From Aliiroseovarius halocynthiae (lineage in GTDB: Bacteria; Pseudomonadota; Alphaproteobacteria; Rhodobacterales; Rhodobacteraceae), in assembly GCF_007004645.1 (NCBI RefSeq), contig NZ_ML660026.1, forward strand, positions 54,792 through 118,791: a stretch of 64,000 nt of DNA, read 5' to 3'. The notes under the pieces were generated by a model. It had not been told where the DNA came from, searched no databases, and saw only the letters and a list, made by a program, of their open reading frames with translations. The first letter of the stretch is position 1; each line of letters begins with the position of its first letter. The position numbers and the translations under genes were made by a program. This document shows positions 37,224 through 45,650 of this stretch, piece after piece.

Positions 37224-37589
37224 ATGACCCCTCCCGTAGTTTGCTGGGCCGAAATTCCCGTCACGGACATGGACAAGGCAGTCGCCTTCTACAACACCGT
37301 CTTCAAATGGACGATGGAGATCGACACTTCCGGCCCCAATCCCATGGCCACGCTGGGCGGTGCGATGGATACCACCGGTGGTCACCTGTATCCGGGCAAA
37401 CCGTCAGCTGGCGGCAATGGCCCAACTGTCCATATCGTGGTGCCCGACGCGCTGGAAGACGCCGCCAAACGCTGTGCAGATGCAGGCGGCACGGTTCTGT
37501 GCGACCCGATTGAGATCCCGCCGGGCCGTTTCGTCTATGCGATCGACCTTGACGGTAACTCGATCGGCTTGTTCGAGCCGAAGGCCTGA
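37224..37589 (+). CDS. VOC family (glyoxalase/bleomycin resistance-like) protein
   Basis: 121 residues starting TPPVVCWAEIPVTDMDKAVAFYNTVF, the classic VOC opening, and ending VYAIDLDGNSIGLFEPK. Metal-binding residues (His in VHIVVPD, Glu near the end) are present. Substrate unknown. It is 3 bp from the WYL regulator gene and probably in one operon with it, a pairing common for this YdhR/PhnB-like VOC group. Confidence 0.85.
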   Translation: MTPPVVCWAEIPVTDMDKAVAFYNTVFKWTMEIDTSGPNPMATLGGAMDTTGGHLYPGKPSAGGNGPTVHIVVPDALEDAAKRCADAGGTVLCDPIEIPPGRFVYAIDLDGNSIGLFEPKA

Positions 37590-37592
37590 TCC

Positions 37593-38315
37593 ATGCGCCG
37601 TGCCGACCGCCTTTTTCAGATTGTTCAGCTGCTTCGAGGCGGTCGGCTGACCACGGCGCGTGATCTTGCCGAAGAACTTGAGGTCAGCGAACGCACAATT
37701 TACCGCGACATCGCTGACCTTATCGGATCAGGCGTGCCTATTGAGGGCGAAGCTGGCGTCGGATATGTCATGCGCGCCGGATACGACATGCCGCCGCTTA
37801 TGTTCACGCGTGAAGAAATCATGGCTGTGATCGCAGGCACCCATCTGATTGAGCGCATGGGCGGAGCGGCGATGGCAGCCTCGGCCCGCGAAGCGTTGAT
37901 CAAAGTCAGATCCGTGCTGCCCGAGGCGCTGGAAGCACAGGCGAAGCGGGTCGAAATACACGCTGGTCCAACGTTGCGGCCCTCAGAGCGTGATCGGCAT
38001 TTCATCGACCAGATCGAAAGCGCCATTGATGCGCGTTTACGACTGGCCATAACCTATGCAGACGAAGCGGGCGCAAAATCCACCCGTACCATCCGCCCGT
38101 TGGCGCTGTGGCTTTGGCGCAATGGCTGGTCCGTCGTAGGGTGGTGCGAGCTGCGCGAAGACCACCGCATGTTCCGCGTGGATCGGATAGAAGGTTTCAC
38201 GACCGGAGACCGCTTCCGCGATGAGCGCGACAAAAGCCTGAACGTCCTTTATGCCAAGTTAGAGGCGCAAGGATTAGATCCCCGTGGAGATGGCGTTTTT
38301 TCCGGAAAGGCGTGA
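37593..38315 (+). CDS. YafY-type regulator (HTH_11 plus WYL domain)
   Basis: 240 residues. Winged helix at residues 1-55 (RRADRLFQIVQLLRGGRLTT, EELEVSERTIYRDIADLIGS), then a WYL domain from about 135 on (TIRPLALWLWRNGWSVVGWC, FRVDRIEGF), where the usual WYL is replaced by a variant. WYL domains sense ligands, often nucleic-acid-related. Follows a VOC gene by 3 bp; it may regulate that gene. Confidence 0.87.
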   Translation: MRRADRLFQIVQLLRGGRLTTARDLAEELEVSERTIYRDIADLIGSGVPIEGEAGVGYVMRAGYDMPPLMFTREEIMAVIAGTHLIERMGGAAMAASAREALIKVRSVLPEALEAQAKRVEIHAGPTLRPSERDRHFIDQIESAIDARLRLAITYADEAGAKSTRTIRPLALWLWRNGWSVVGWCELREDHRMFRVDRIEGFTTGDRFRDERDKSLNVLYAKLEAQGLDPRGDGVFSGKA

Positions 38316-38374
38316 GGGGCGCTGCCCCCCCGCGCGATGCGCATTCACCCCGGGATATTTCAGGGCCAAAGATG
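38315..38374. repeat. Rhodobacterales-type intergenic palindromic repeat
   Basis: Two short hairpins, GGGGC-GCT-GCCCC (38316-38328) and GCGC-GAT-GCGC (38332-38342), are followed by CCCCGGGATATTTCAGGGCC. I recognise this layout (GC hairpins then CCCCGG-A-TATTT-GGCCA-AGATG) as an abundant intergenic sequence of Rhodobacterales; it starts at the stop of the WYL gene. Confidence 0.55.
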
Positions 38375-38422
38375 CGACGGGCGGGAGCACGCGCGACGCT
38401 TGTGACACTGTCAACAATGAAC

Positions 38423-38806
38423 CTACGCCGGATGCAGTAATCCACTGACCGTGCACGCCGGACCGAATTCAGGCGGCAGCAATTGAAACGGAAACTCTGT
38501 TCTTCTGCGCTTTGGGAATTCGATCACAAGACCATCAGCATCTGCCCGCCAGCGCCCATTCCCCCAAAGGTCATGCGCGGCATCGCATCCTCGTCCCAAG
38601 TGAATCTTGTCAATTCCAGTTTCGATATTGCTGTTGATACCCTTCCCCAAAATCCACGCCGCCGGATAGAGCGATGTTAATACCAAGCCCTCTTCGACTG
38701 TGGAAAGGCTATACTGATGCCCCTTGCGCGAGACAAAGATCGCGTCCTCGGCAGAAGCGGGCGAAGAACCAAGAACTGCGATTAGAACTACGGCCAAAAG
38801 GCGCAT
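38423..38806 (-). CDS. Small exported protein of unknown function
   Basis: 127 residues with signal peptide MRLLAVVLIAVLGSSPASA. The mature part contains VSRKGHQYSLSTVEEGLVL, a GRGCDAAHDLWGNGRWRADADG segment and a second Cys in PACTVSG, so one disulphide is likely. Starts one base after the polA stop and may be co-transcribed with polA. No known family. Confidence 0.7.
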   Translation of the reverse strand: MRLLAVVLIAVLGSSPASAEDAIFVSRKGHQYSLSTVEEGLVLTSLYPAAWILGKGINSNIETGIDKIHLGRGCDAAHDLWGNGRWRADADGLVIEFPKRRRTEFPFQLLPPEFGPACTVSGLLHPA

Positions 38807-38807
38807 A

Positions 38808-41600
38808 TCAATGCGCCTCGGCCCAGTTCATGCCGACACCAGCATCCACCACCAGCGGCACGTCCAGTTTGATCGCCGGTTCGGCGGCACCTTCCATGAC
38901 ATGGCGGACAGTTTCTATCACCTCATCCACCGCGTTTTCTTCGACCTCGAAGATCAGTTCGTCGTGAACTTGCAGCAACATCTTCGCGGGCAGTTTGGCG
39001 ATAGCATCGGGCATGCGGATCATGGCACGGCGGATGATGTCGGCGGCAGTGCCCTGGATGGGCGCGTTGATCGCGGCGCGCTTGGCAAACCCAGCTTGGG
39101 GGCCCTTTGCACCGATTTCAGGCGTATGGATACGGCGACCGAACAGCGTTTCGACCCGTTTGTGTTCCTTGGCGAACTCGATTGTGGTGTCCATGTACTT
39201 GCGGATGCCCGGAAACCGTTCGAAATAGCGGTCGATGAAACCCTGCGCCTCGGACCGTGGAATGCGCAGATTGCGGGCAAGACCGAAGCCTGAGATGCCA
39301 TAAATCACACCAAAGTTGATGGCCTTGGCCTGACGGCGGATGTCTGGCGTCATCTCGTCCAGCGGCACATCGAACATCTCGGATGCAGTCATGGCGTGGA
39401 TGTCGTGGCCATCGCGGAAGGCCTTTTTCAGAGCGTCGATCTCGGCCATATGAGCCAGAATACGCAGTTCAATCTGGCTGTAGTCGAGGCTGATCAGTTT
39501 GGTGCCTTCAGGGGCTATGAAGGCCTCGCGAATGCGGCGGCCTTCCTCGGTCCGGACTGGGATGTTCTGCAGGTTTGGATCGGTCGAGGCCATACGCCCC
39601 GTGTTCGCCCCGGTCTGCGAATAAGACGTGTGCACACGCCCGGTCTCGGGGTGGATGTGGTCTTGCAGCGCGTCCGTATAGGTCGATTTCAACTTTTGCA
39701 GCTGGCGATAGTCCAAAACACGCGCCGCGAAAGGATGTTCTGTGGCCAGATCTTCCAGCACGTCCGCCGGTGTCGACCATTGCCCCGTTTTGGTTTTCTT
39801 GCCGCCCGGCAGCTCCATTTCGCCAAACAGGATCTCGCCGACCTGAGCCGGCGACTGAACGTTGAAATCGCGGCCTGCGATCCCATGCAGCTCGGCCTCG
39901 TACCCCGCCATTTTCTGGGCAAATGCGTTGGACATGCGCGACAGCACCTCGCGGTCGACTTTGATCCCCGTCATCTCCATCTGCGAGAGGACAGGAACCA
40001 GCGGGCGTTCCAAACGTTCGTAAACGCGGGTAACGCGTTCGCTGTGCAAACGCGGCTTCAGGATTTGCCACAGACGCAGCGTGATATCCGCATCCTCGGC
40101 GGCATATTTCACAGCGTCCTCAAGCGGAACGCGATCAAAGGTGATCGCGGACTTCCCCGTACCCAATAGCGATTTGATCGAGATAGGCGTGTGCGACAGA
40201 TACACTTCAGACAGCTTGTCCATGCCGTGATTATGCAGACCCGCATTCTGCGCATAGGACATCAGCATCGTGTCATCAATCGGCGCGACATTAACCCCGT
40301 AACGCGCCAGGATCTTCGCGTCATACTTCATATTCTGCCCGATTTTCAGGATCGCGGGATCCTCGAGCATTGGTTTCAATGCGGCGATCACCTGATCCAA
40401 GGGCAACTGTCCCTCAGCCAGGTCCGAGCCACCGAACAAGTCATCGGCCTGGCTGGATTTATGGGTCAGTGGGATATAGCACGCCTCGCCCGGCTCTACC
40501 GCCATTGAGATCCCGACCAGATCGACAATCATCTCATCCAGACCGGTCGTTTCCGTGTCGAAAGCCACATAGCCGCGCGCATAGGCACGGTCGATCCATG
40601 CCGACAACGCGTCCATATCTTTGACCCATTCGTATTTTTCGGGGTCGATGGCGGGCATTTCGACGGCGGCAGGCGCATTGCTGACTTCGGGCTGCGCGAT
40701 CTCGGGCGCGTCCAGCCCCAACTTCCCGGCCACGCGATTGGTCAACGTGCGGAACTCCATCTCGGCAAGGAAGGTCAGCAAGGTATCCGGCTCGGGGTCA
40801 TTCAGCTCGAAATCCTCGAACGAGACATCCAGCTCCATCTGGTCGTCCAACTTGACCAACTCGCGGCTGACGCGGATCTGGTCGGCGTTCTCAATCAGGG
40901 TCTGGCGGCGCTTGGGCTGTTTGATTTCCTCGGCGCGTTCAAGAAGCGTATCAAGGTCACCATATTCGTTGATCAGAAGGGCCGCCGTCTTAATGCCAAT
41001 GCCGGGTGCGCCGGGAACGTTGTCCACGCTATCACCCGCCAGCGCCTGTACGTCGACCACACGGTCGGGACCGACGCCAAATTTTTCTTCCACCCCTTCG
41101 ACACCGATCCGCTTGTTCTTCATCGGGTCGAGCATTTCGACCCCGCCGCCCACAAGCTGCATCAGATCTTTATCCGAGGACAGAATGGTCACACGCCCGC
41201 CTGCCTCGTCTGCTTGGCGGGCAAGGGTGGCGATAATGTCATCGGCCTCGAACCCTTCGACTTCGAGACAGGCGATGTTAAAAGCGCGGGTCGCGTCGCG
41301 GGTCAGCGGAAATTGCGGGCGTAGATCTTCGGGCGCTGGGGGGCGGTTTGCCTTATATTCCGAGTAGATATCGTTGCGGAAGCTTTTGCCGGAATGGTCA
41401 AAAATGACGGCCACATGGGTGGGCGCATCGGCCCCTGCGTTGTCTTCAACAAACTTGAACAGCATGTTGCAGAACCCGGCTACCGCCCCGATAGGCAGCC
41501 CATCGGATTTACGCGTCAGCGGAGGCAGCGCATGATAGGCCCGAAAGATGAAGGCCGACCCGTCGACCAGATGCAGATGACACCCTTTGCCAAAGCTCAT
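38808..41600 (-). CDS. polA: DNA polymerase I
   Basis: From ATG 41600 (CAGGGGGAATTCCA upstream) 930 residues, normal for PolA. The 5' nuclease domain opens LHLVDGSAFIFRAYHALPPL; the 3'-5' exonuclease has FDTETTGLDEM near residue 350; the polymerase has motif A SLDYSQIELRILAHM, motif B RRQAKAINFGVIYGISGFG and motif C LQVHDELIFEV. All three activities look intact. It fills gaps and removes RNA primers. Confidence 0.97.
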   Translation of the reverse strand: MSFGKGCHLHLVDGSAFIFRAYHALPPLTRKSDGLPIGAVAGFCNMLFKFVEDNAGADAPTHVAVIFDHSGKSFRNDIYSEYKANRPPAPEDLRPQFPLTRDATRAFNIACLEVEGFEADDIIATLARQADEAGGRVTILSSDKDLMQLVGGGVEMLDPMKNKRIGVEGVEEKFGVGPDRVVDVQALAGDSVDNVPGAPGIGIKTAALLINEYGDLDTLLERAEEIKQPKRRQTLIENADQIRVSRELVKLDDQMELDVSFEDFELNDPEPDTLLTFLAEMEFRTLTNRVAGKLGLDAPEIAQPEVSNAPAAVEMPAIDPEKYEWVKDMDALSAWIDRAYARGYVAFDTETTGLDEMIVDLVGISMAVEPGEACYIPLTHKSSQADDLFGGSDLAEGQLPLDQVIAALKPMLEDPAILKIGQNMKYDAKILARYGVNVAPIDDTMLMSYAQNAGLHNHGMDKLSEVYLSHTPISIKSLLGTGKSAITFDRVPLEDAVKYAAEDADITLRLWQILKPRLHSERVTRVYERLERPLVPVLSQMEMTGIKVDREVLSRMSNAFAQKMAGYEAELHGIAGRDFNVQSPAQVGEILFGEMELPGGKKTKTGQWSTPADVLEDLATEHPFAARVLDYRQLQKLKSTYTDALQDHIHPETGRVHTSYSQTGANTGRMASTDPNLQNIPVRTEEGRRIREAFIAPEGTKLISLDYSQIELRILAHMAEIDALKKAFRDGHDIHAMTASEMFDVPLDEMTPDIRRQAKAINFGVIYGISGFGLARNLRIPRSEAQGFIDRYFERFPGIRKYMDTTIEFAKEHKRVETLFGRRIHTPEIGAKGPQAGFAKRAAINAPIQGTAADIIRRAMIRMPDAIAKLPAKMLLQVHDELIFEVEENAVDEVIETVRHVMEGAAEPAIKLDVPLVVDAGVGMNWAEAH

Positions 41601-41640
41601 TGGAATTCCCCCTGAAGCACGTATGCCCATAAAGCAACAA

Positions 41641-41668
41641 AAGGCCGCGAGGCACCAGCCCGCGGCCC
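41641..41668 (-). terminator. Rho-independent terminator before polA
   Basis: On the minus strand GGCCGCG pairs with CGCGGCC (41662-41668 and 41644-41650) and is followed by TTTTG. It ends the zinc-finger gene transcript. Confidence 0.72.
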
Positions 41669-41693
41669 GACTTTTCAATACAGCCCGAAAGGG

Positions 41694-41882
41694 TCAGGCA
41701 GCTTTGTCACCGCCAGCGTGATCCCGGTGCACATATTTGCAGTCGCAATAGGGGCACTCGACCCAGCCTTGATCAGCCGGGATCTGAAGATAGACACGCG
41801 GGTGGCCCAGCGCGCCCTCGCCGCCATCACAGGCGACTTTGTAGCTGTCAACGATCTTGGTTTCCGGAGCCGGTTGGGTCAT
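41694..41882 (-). CDS. Zinc-finger domain protein (zf-CHCC type)
   Basis: Sixty-two residues from ATG 41882, with AGAGG ten bases upstream; earlier ATG 41900 or GTG 41924 are possible. It contains [18 protein letters not shown] and CPYCDCKY, matching the zf-CHCC family related to the NDUFS6 assembly factor of complex I. A single zinc would be bound by Cys, His and two Cys. Role probably in respiratory complex assembly, by analogy only. Confidence 0.82.
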   Translation of the reverse strand: MTQPAPETKIVDSYKVACDGGEGALGHPRVYLQIPADQGWVECPYCDCKYVHRDHAGGDKAA

Positions 41883-41950
41883 TTGAGACACCTCTGTCAT
41901 TTCGTCATCATATTTACGCGCCACGCGGCATCACCCGCAAGGGCGAACCG

Positions 41951-42334
41951 TCATTCAACAGGCGATACCATACGCCCAATCGAACGGCCTGCCAGAATAT
42001 GAATGTGCAGATGAGGCACTTCTTGCACGCCATGCTCGCCCGCGTTCGAGATCATCCGATATCCGTCGCCAGCATTGCCCGGCTCGATCCCTAACAGCGC
42101 GCACACTTTTCCAACGGCGCGGGTGAAGCCAACGATCTCTGCGTCACTGCCTTCGCTCGCTAGATGGTCAAAGGTTACATAGGGGCCTTTGGGGATCACC
42201 AGCACATGATGCGGCGCTTTCGGCTGGATGTCGCGAAAGGCCAGTGCGTGATCATCTTCATAGACAGTATCATTCGGAATTTCGCCGCGCAGGATCTTGG
42301 CAAAAATGTTCTGGTCGTCATAAGTGTAAGGCAT
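41951..42334 (-). CDS. HIT family nucleotide-binding protein
   Basis: 127 residues from ATG 42334, preceded by the strong site AGGAGG. Opening YDDQNIFAKILRGEIP and the histidine triad HLHIHI at residues 108-113 mark an HinT-like purine-nucleoside phosphoramidase. The ribosome site lies right beside the stop of the upstream glycosyltransferase gene, so the two are probably co-transcribed. Confidence 0.93.
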   Translation of the reverse strand: MPYTYDDQNIFAKILRGEIPNDTVYEDDHALAFRDIQPKAPHHVLVIPKGPYVTFDHLASEGSDAEIVGFTRAVGKVCALLGIEPGNAGDGYRMISNAGEHGVQEVPHLHIHILAGRSIGRMVSPVE

Positions 42335-42347
42335 TTGGCCTCCTGTA

Positions 42348-43925
42348 TCAGTCATCAAACAGGTGATTGGTCTGGGCGATCTGAAGCGCCTCGTCCTGCG
42401 GGATCGTTAGAAATTGCGATAAGGCAAAGGCATTGTCCTGCGCGTCTCGCAGCTCGCTTATACGGTAATACCGCTCAAATCCGGCATCTCGGATGCGATC
42501 GCTTTCCCCCAGAACATCCGCCCTGATCGTCGGCAAAAGGCGCTCCATCGACTGGGACGGTGTGTTCTCGCCTGCAAGTCCGACACGGATGGCGTGACCC
42601 GCCAAATAGTCATCTGTGAAGACGCTTTCGACTTCCAGTAAACGCGTGATGGAACGGTCGGTGAAGAAATCCTGAAACATCTCCATGTTTTTGGGATCCA
42701 TACAAATCACCATGCGATCCGTATCATAGTATTCATACAACATGCGCATCAGCGCTCGACGGTGGCGTGCACGCTTTCCCATCTGCGTCTGAATGCCGCC
42801 CAGATCAGGCATCGGGCAGCTTGCCTCGTCAAACAGGTATTCGATGGCCTGGATATTTGTGACCTCTTGGATCTTACTGGCTAAACGCTTAGCCACGTGC
42901 CATTTTTTCGCCACCACAATCAGAAGTTCGCGTTCACGGCCCAGACTACTTTCAGCTTCCCAGAACCGTGGTGCAAAACGAACCCCGTTTCGGCCCCGGC
43001 TGGTCAAGAAGCGAAACAGGCTGCGCCCTTCGTTCGAGATCTGGAACTCGATTCCCTTAGCCGCATAGAGTTCACCCAACCGCTGCTTTAGCTCGGTTGC
43101 CTCGGGGCTGATCTTGCGTGCGAACAGGAAATCCTGACTTAGCAGCAAGTCATAGTGGTCATTATAGAACGTCACCGGCATCCCATAGTCCGTGAACATC
43201 AGGAACGTCAGGGTGCTGGTGCAAATTTCCGTATCCGGCACAACATGGCGCACAATCGTCTGGAAAAAAGTTTCATCGGGGATCCAAGTTGACCGGAAAA
43301 ACCGCATCACATCCTTGCGCTCACGGCAAAAATCCATGACCCATTCGACTGTCCGACGGCGCAAACACCACCATTGGCTGCCGATCATGACCTGAATATC
43401 GCTGGGGATATCGCGTTTCAGACCCAGCCGTTCTTGCAAACGAAATGAGGCATAGAAAAGCTTCTTGTGCTTTCGTTCATTCAGATAGTGACGGTAAATC
43501 AGACGCTCTTCCTTAAAACCGGTCTTAATCCAATCGCTTTCAAAGAAGTCAAAGCTCTCAATATAATCCACGTCCTCGCCATCCAAAAGCGCGTGCGCGT
43601 ATTCGGCTGATTTGATCGCCATACAATCGCCAGACAGCATGTAGAAATGCGTCGCGCGAGGGAACGCATCTAACGCGGCTTCAACCGCGTTCAGTGACGC
43701 TTGCACTAAGGACCATTCGCCCCAACCGCATTTGATGCGCTTTTTGGCGAAGGTCACATTCGGATTGTCATTCAGTGCATCTTGAATACGCTGAAAATCC
43801 GCCGGATTGGCACGCGCATCAAAATGGATCGCCATATAATCGCCCGCCGCCGTCAACTGTCGGGCTTGCGAAATGATGGCCTCGGGATCTTTGTGGCACA
43901 ACAGAATGAAGGCAATTTGAGCCAT
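42348..43925 (-). CDS. Branching glycosyltransferase (core-2/I-branching, DUF5928 type)
   Basis: 525 residues. The N-terminal ~300 residues are a Branch-type GT14 domain: AFILLCHKDPEAI, ATHFYMLSGDCMAIKS near residue 93, and GSQWWCLRRRTVEWV. The C-terminal ~220 residues form a second domain typical of Roseobacter proteins of this type (DUF5928), with GREREL and YEYYDTDRMVICMDP. It would add a beta-linked sugar, probably to a surface polysaccharide. Divergent from a sulfotransferase gene 150 bp away, which suggests a shared surface-glycan role. Confidence 0.83.
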   Translation of the reverse strand: MAQIAFILLCHKDPEAIISQARQLTAAGDYMAIHFDARANPADFQRIQDALNDNPNVTFAKKRIKCGWGEWSLVQASLNAVEAALDAFPRATHFYMLSGDCMAIKSAEYAHALLDGEDVDYIESFDFFESDWIKTGFKEERLIYRHYLNERKHKKLFYASFRLQERLGLKRDIPSDIQVMIGSQWWCLRRRTVEWVMDFCRERKDVMRFFRSTWIPDETFFQTIVRHVVPDTEICTSTLTFLMFTDYGMPVTFYNDHYDLLLSQDFLFARKISPEATELKQRLGELYAAKGIEFQISNEGRSLFRFLTSRGRNGVRFAPRFWEAESSLGRERELLIVVAKKWHVAKRLASKIQEVTNIQAIEYLFDEASCPMPDLGGIQTQMGKRARHRRALMRMLYEYYDTDRMVICMDPKNMEMFQDFFTDRSITRLLEVESVFTDDYLAGHAIRVGLAGENTPSQSMERLLPTIRADVLGESDRIRDAGFERYYRISELRDAQDNAFALSQFLTIPQDEALQIAQTNHLFDD

Positions 43926-44075
43926 GTGACGCTTTACGACCTTTGGAGCTGACGACTAATTGACTAAATAGCGTGAAGACCTGTTGAATAAACAGAGATT
44001 CTTTACTTTTTTCACCAATCTGTTCACAAACGGGTCCGACGGTCCGGTCAAAGTAATTAGAAGGCGAGGTATATT

Positions 44076-44894
44076 ATGGGTTTCCCCGGCACCTGGATGA
44101 CCGAAAGCGAAAGCGTTGTATACCGCGTGGTCCCGAAATGCGCTTGCTCGACCATCGGTCAGATCATGTTCTATTCAGACAATGGCGAATTTTTCGACGG
44201 CGACATCCATGACAGCAAGAACCGTATGCACAAATGGGCACAGGATTTTTCGCAGGTGAAGATCGAAAACAATGTGCGTAATCACCGCAGCTATGCCTTC
44301 ACTTGTGTGCGCAATCCGTACACAAGAATCCTGTCCAGTTTCTTTGACAAGATCTGCGGGATCCAGCGCAACGGACGCCGCTATCGCGGCAATTTAGTGC
44401 CCCTACTGATCCAGAAATACGGGATCGAAGTTGGCGACCCAGACACAGGGTTTGAGTTTGACCAGATTAAAAGCTTCCGGCGTTTTCTGCTCTTTGCCCG
44501 CGATACCATCCGCTGGCGAAAGCCGATGAATCCAGACATTCACTGGTCGGCGATGTCGGGCCATGTCTCGACCTTCATCGTGAATGGTGGGCGCTATGAC
44601 AACATATTCTGGACCGAGAATTTCAACGACGGGATGCAGTCCGTATTGGATGCGATAGACACGCCGCATAGCATTGATCTGGCAGAGATCCCACGTTTCA
44701 ACGAAAGCGAAGGCCATGGGCCGAAACGCGCACACCCGGTCGAAGACTATTTCGACGACCTGTCGATGCATCTGGTCTATGAGATCTTCAAACAGGACTT
44801 CGAACTGTTTAAGTACGATTTCGAAAATCCGGGGAACAAAATGCCCATTGGCGAGATTGATCTGGACGAGATCCACGCCAAATTGGGCGACTGA
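44076..44894 (+). CDS. Sulfotransferase family protein
   Basis: 272 residues. VVPKCACSTIGQI near residues 18-30 is the 5'-phosphosulfate loop of PAPS-dependent sulfotransferases, and FTCVRNPYTRILSSFF near 72-88 the 3'-phosphate-binding motif. The layout matches the Sulfotransfer_2 family acting on carbohydrates. No signal peptide or membrane helix is visible. With the divergent GT it may make a sulfated polysaccharide. Confidence 0.87.
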   Translation: MGFPGTWMTESESVVYRVVPKCACSTIGQIMFYSDNGEFFDGDIHDSKNRMHKWAQDFSQVKIENNVRNHRSYAFTCVRNPYTRILSSFFDKICGIQRNGRRYRGNLVPLLIQKYGIEVGDPDTGFEFDQIKSFRRFLLFARDTIRWRKPMNPDIHWSAMSGHVSTFIVNGGRYDNIFWTENFNDGMQSVLDAIDTPHSIDLAEIPRFNESEGHGPKRAHPVEDYFDDLSMHLVYEIFKQDFELFKYDFENPGNKMPIGEIDLDEIHAKLGD

Positions 44895-44920
44895 CCCCGC
44901 ATGACTGCGAAGGGAAACAC

Positions 44921-45337
44921 ATGAAAGCGCGCGTCAAATGGGCCGAGGCCCGTACCTTTGTTGGCACTTCTGGCACGGGTCACAACATCGTTCTGGGCAC
45001 CGGCCATGACGGATCCGGAACCCCTGGCCCCAGCCCGATGGAGCTGCTTCTGATCGGCACTGCCGGGTGCTCTGCATATGACGTTGTGTCCATTTTGGAA
45101 AAACAACGTCAGCGGATCGAGGATGTGGATATCGACGTCAGCGCCGAACGCGCCGAAACGGACCCAAAGGTCTTCACAAAGATCCACCTGCATTTCATCG
45201 TCAAAGGACGTGGGATCAGCACTGACAAAGTCGAACGCGCGATTTCACTGTCGGTGGACAAATACTGTTCGGCTTCTGCCATGATGGCCGCCTCTGCGGC
45301 TGTCACCCACGACTTTGAGGTCGTGGATACCGAATAA
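44921..45337 (+). CDS. OsmC family protein
   Basis: 138 residues. The two conserved thiols are Cys 50 (LIGTAGCSAYDV) and Cys 116 (KYCSASAMM), so it may be a thiol peroxidase of the OsmC/YhfA type that reduces organic hydroperoxides. It lies 26 bp after the sulfotransferase gene and ends in a strong terminator. Confidence 0.9.
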   Translation: MKARVKWAEARTFVGTSGTGHNIVLGTGHDGSGTPGPSPMELLLIGTAGCSAYDVVSILEKQRQRIEDVDIDVSAERAETDPKVFTKIHLHFIVKGRGISTDKVERAISLSVDKYCSASAMMAASAAVTHDFEVVDTE

Positions 45338-45360
45338 GGCGTGCTTGCACCCGGAAAAGA

Positions 45361-45389
45361 AAGCCCGGATCTTAGGATCCGGGCTTTTT
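45361..45389 (+). terminator. Rho-independent terminator after osmC-like gene
   Basis: Perfect 11-bp stem AAGCCCGGATC-TTAG-GATCCGGGCTT followed by TTT. Confidence 0.9.
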
Positions 45390-45505
45390 ACATTATATTT
45401 TTACATTATAGTTGTGAGCGTCCAACGGTGCAAGCGCGATCCAGCCAATTGCCCAGAAACCCTCCCGCCTCTTTATGACCTACCGGTCACCAGAGTTGGG
45501 GGTGG

Positions 45506-45616
45506 CCCGAGGCGATGCCTCGGGTCCATACGCTCCGCTACCCGCCTCAACTCAACTTGCTTGGCATCCCCATACACGCGGGGCTTCGCCCCGCAGGCTC
45601 ATCCAAAGGATGAGCC
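45506..45616. repeat. Three perfect hairpins in the osmC-kinase gap
   Basis: The 313-bp gap 45338-45650 holds no credible gene. It contains CCCGAGGC-GAT-GCCTCGGG (45506-45524), GCGGGGC-TTC-GCCCCGC (45578-45594) and GGCTCATCC-AAA-GGATGAGCC (45596-45616), each with a 3-base loop. None has a T run. GAGTTG near 45493 can also pair with CAACTC near 45548, enclosing the first hairpin. Confidence 0.75.
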
Positions 45617-45650
45617 ACCAGATACCATGTCACCACATATCAAGCTGATT

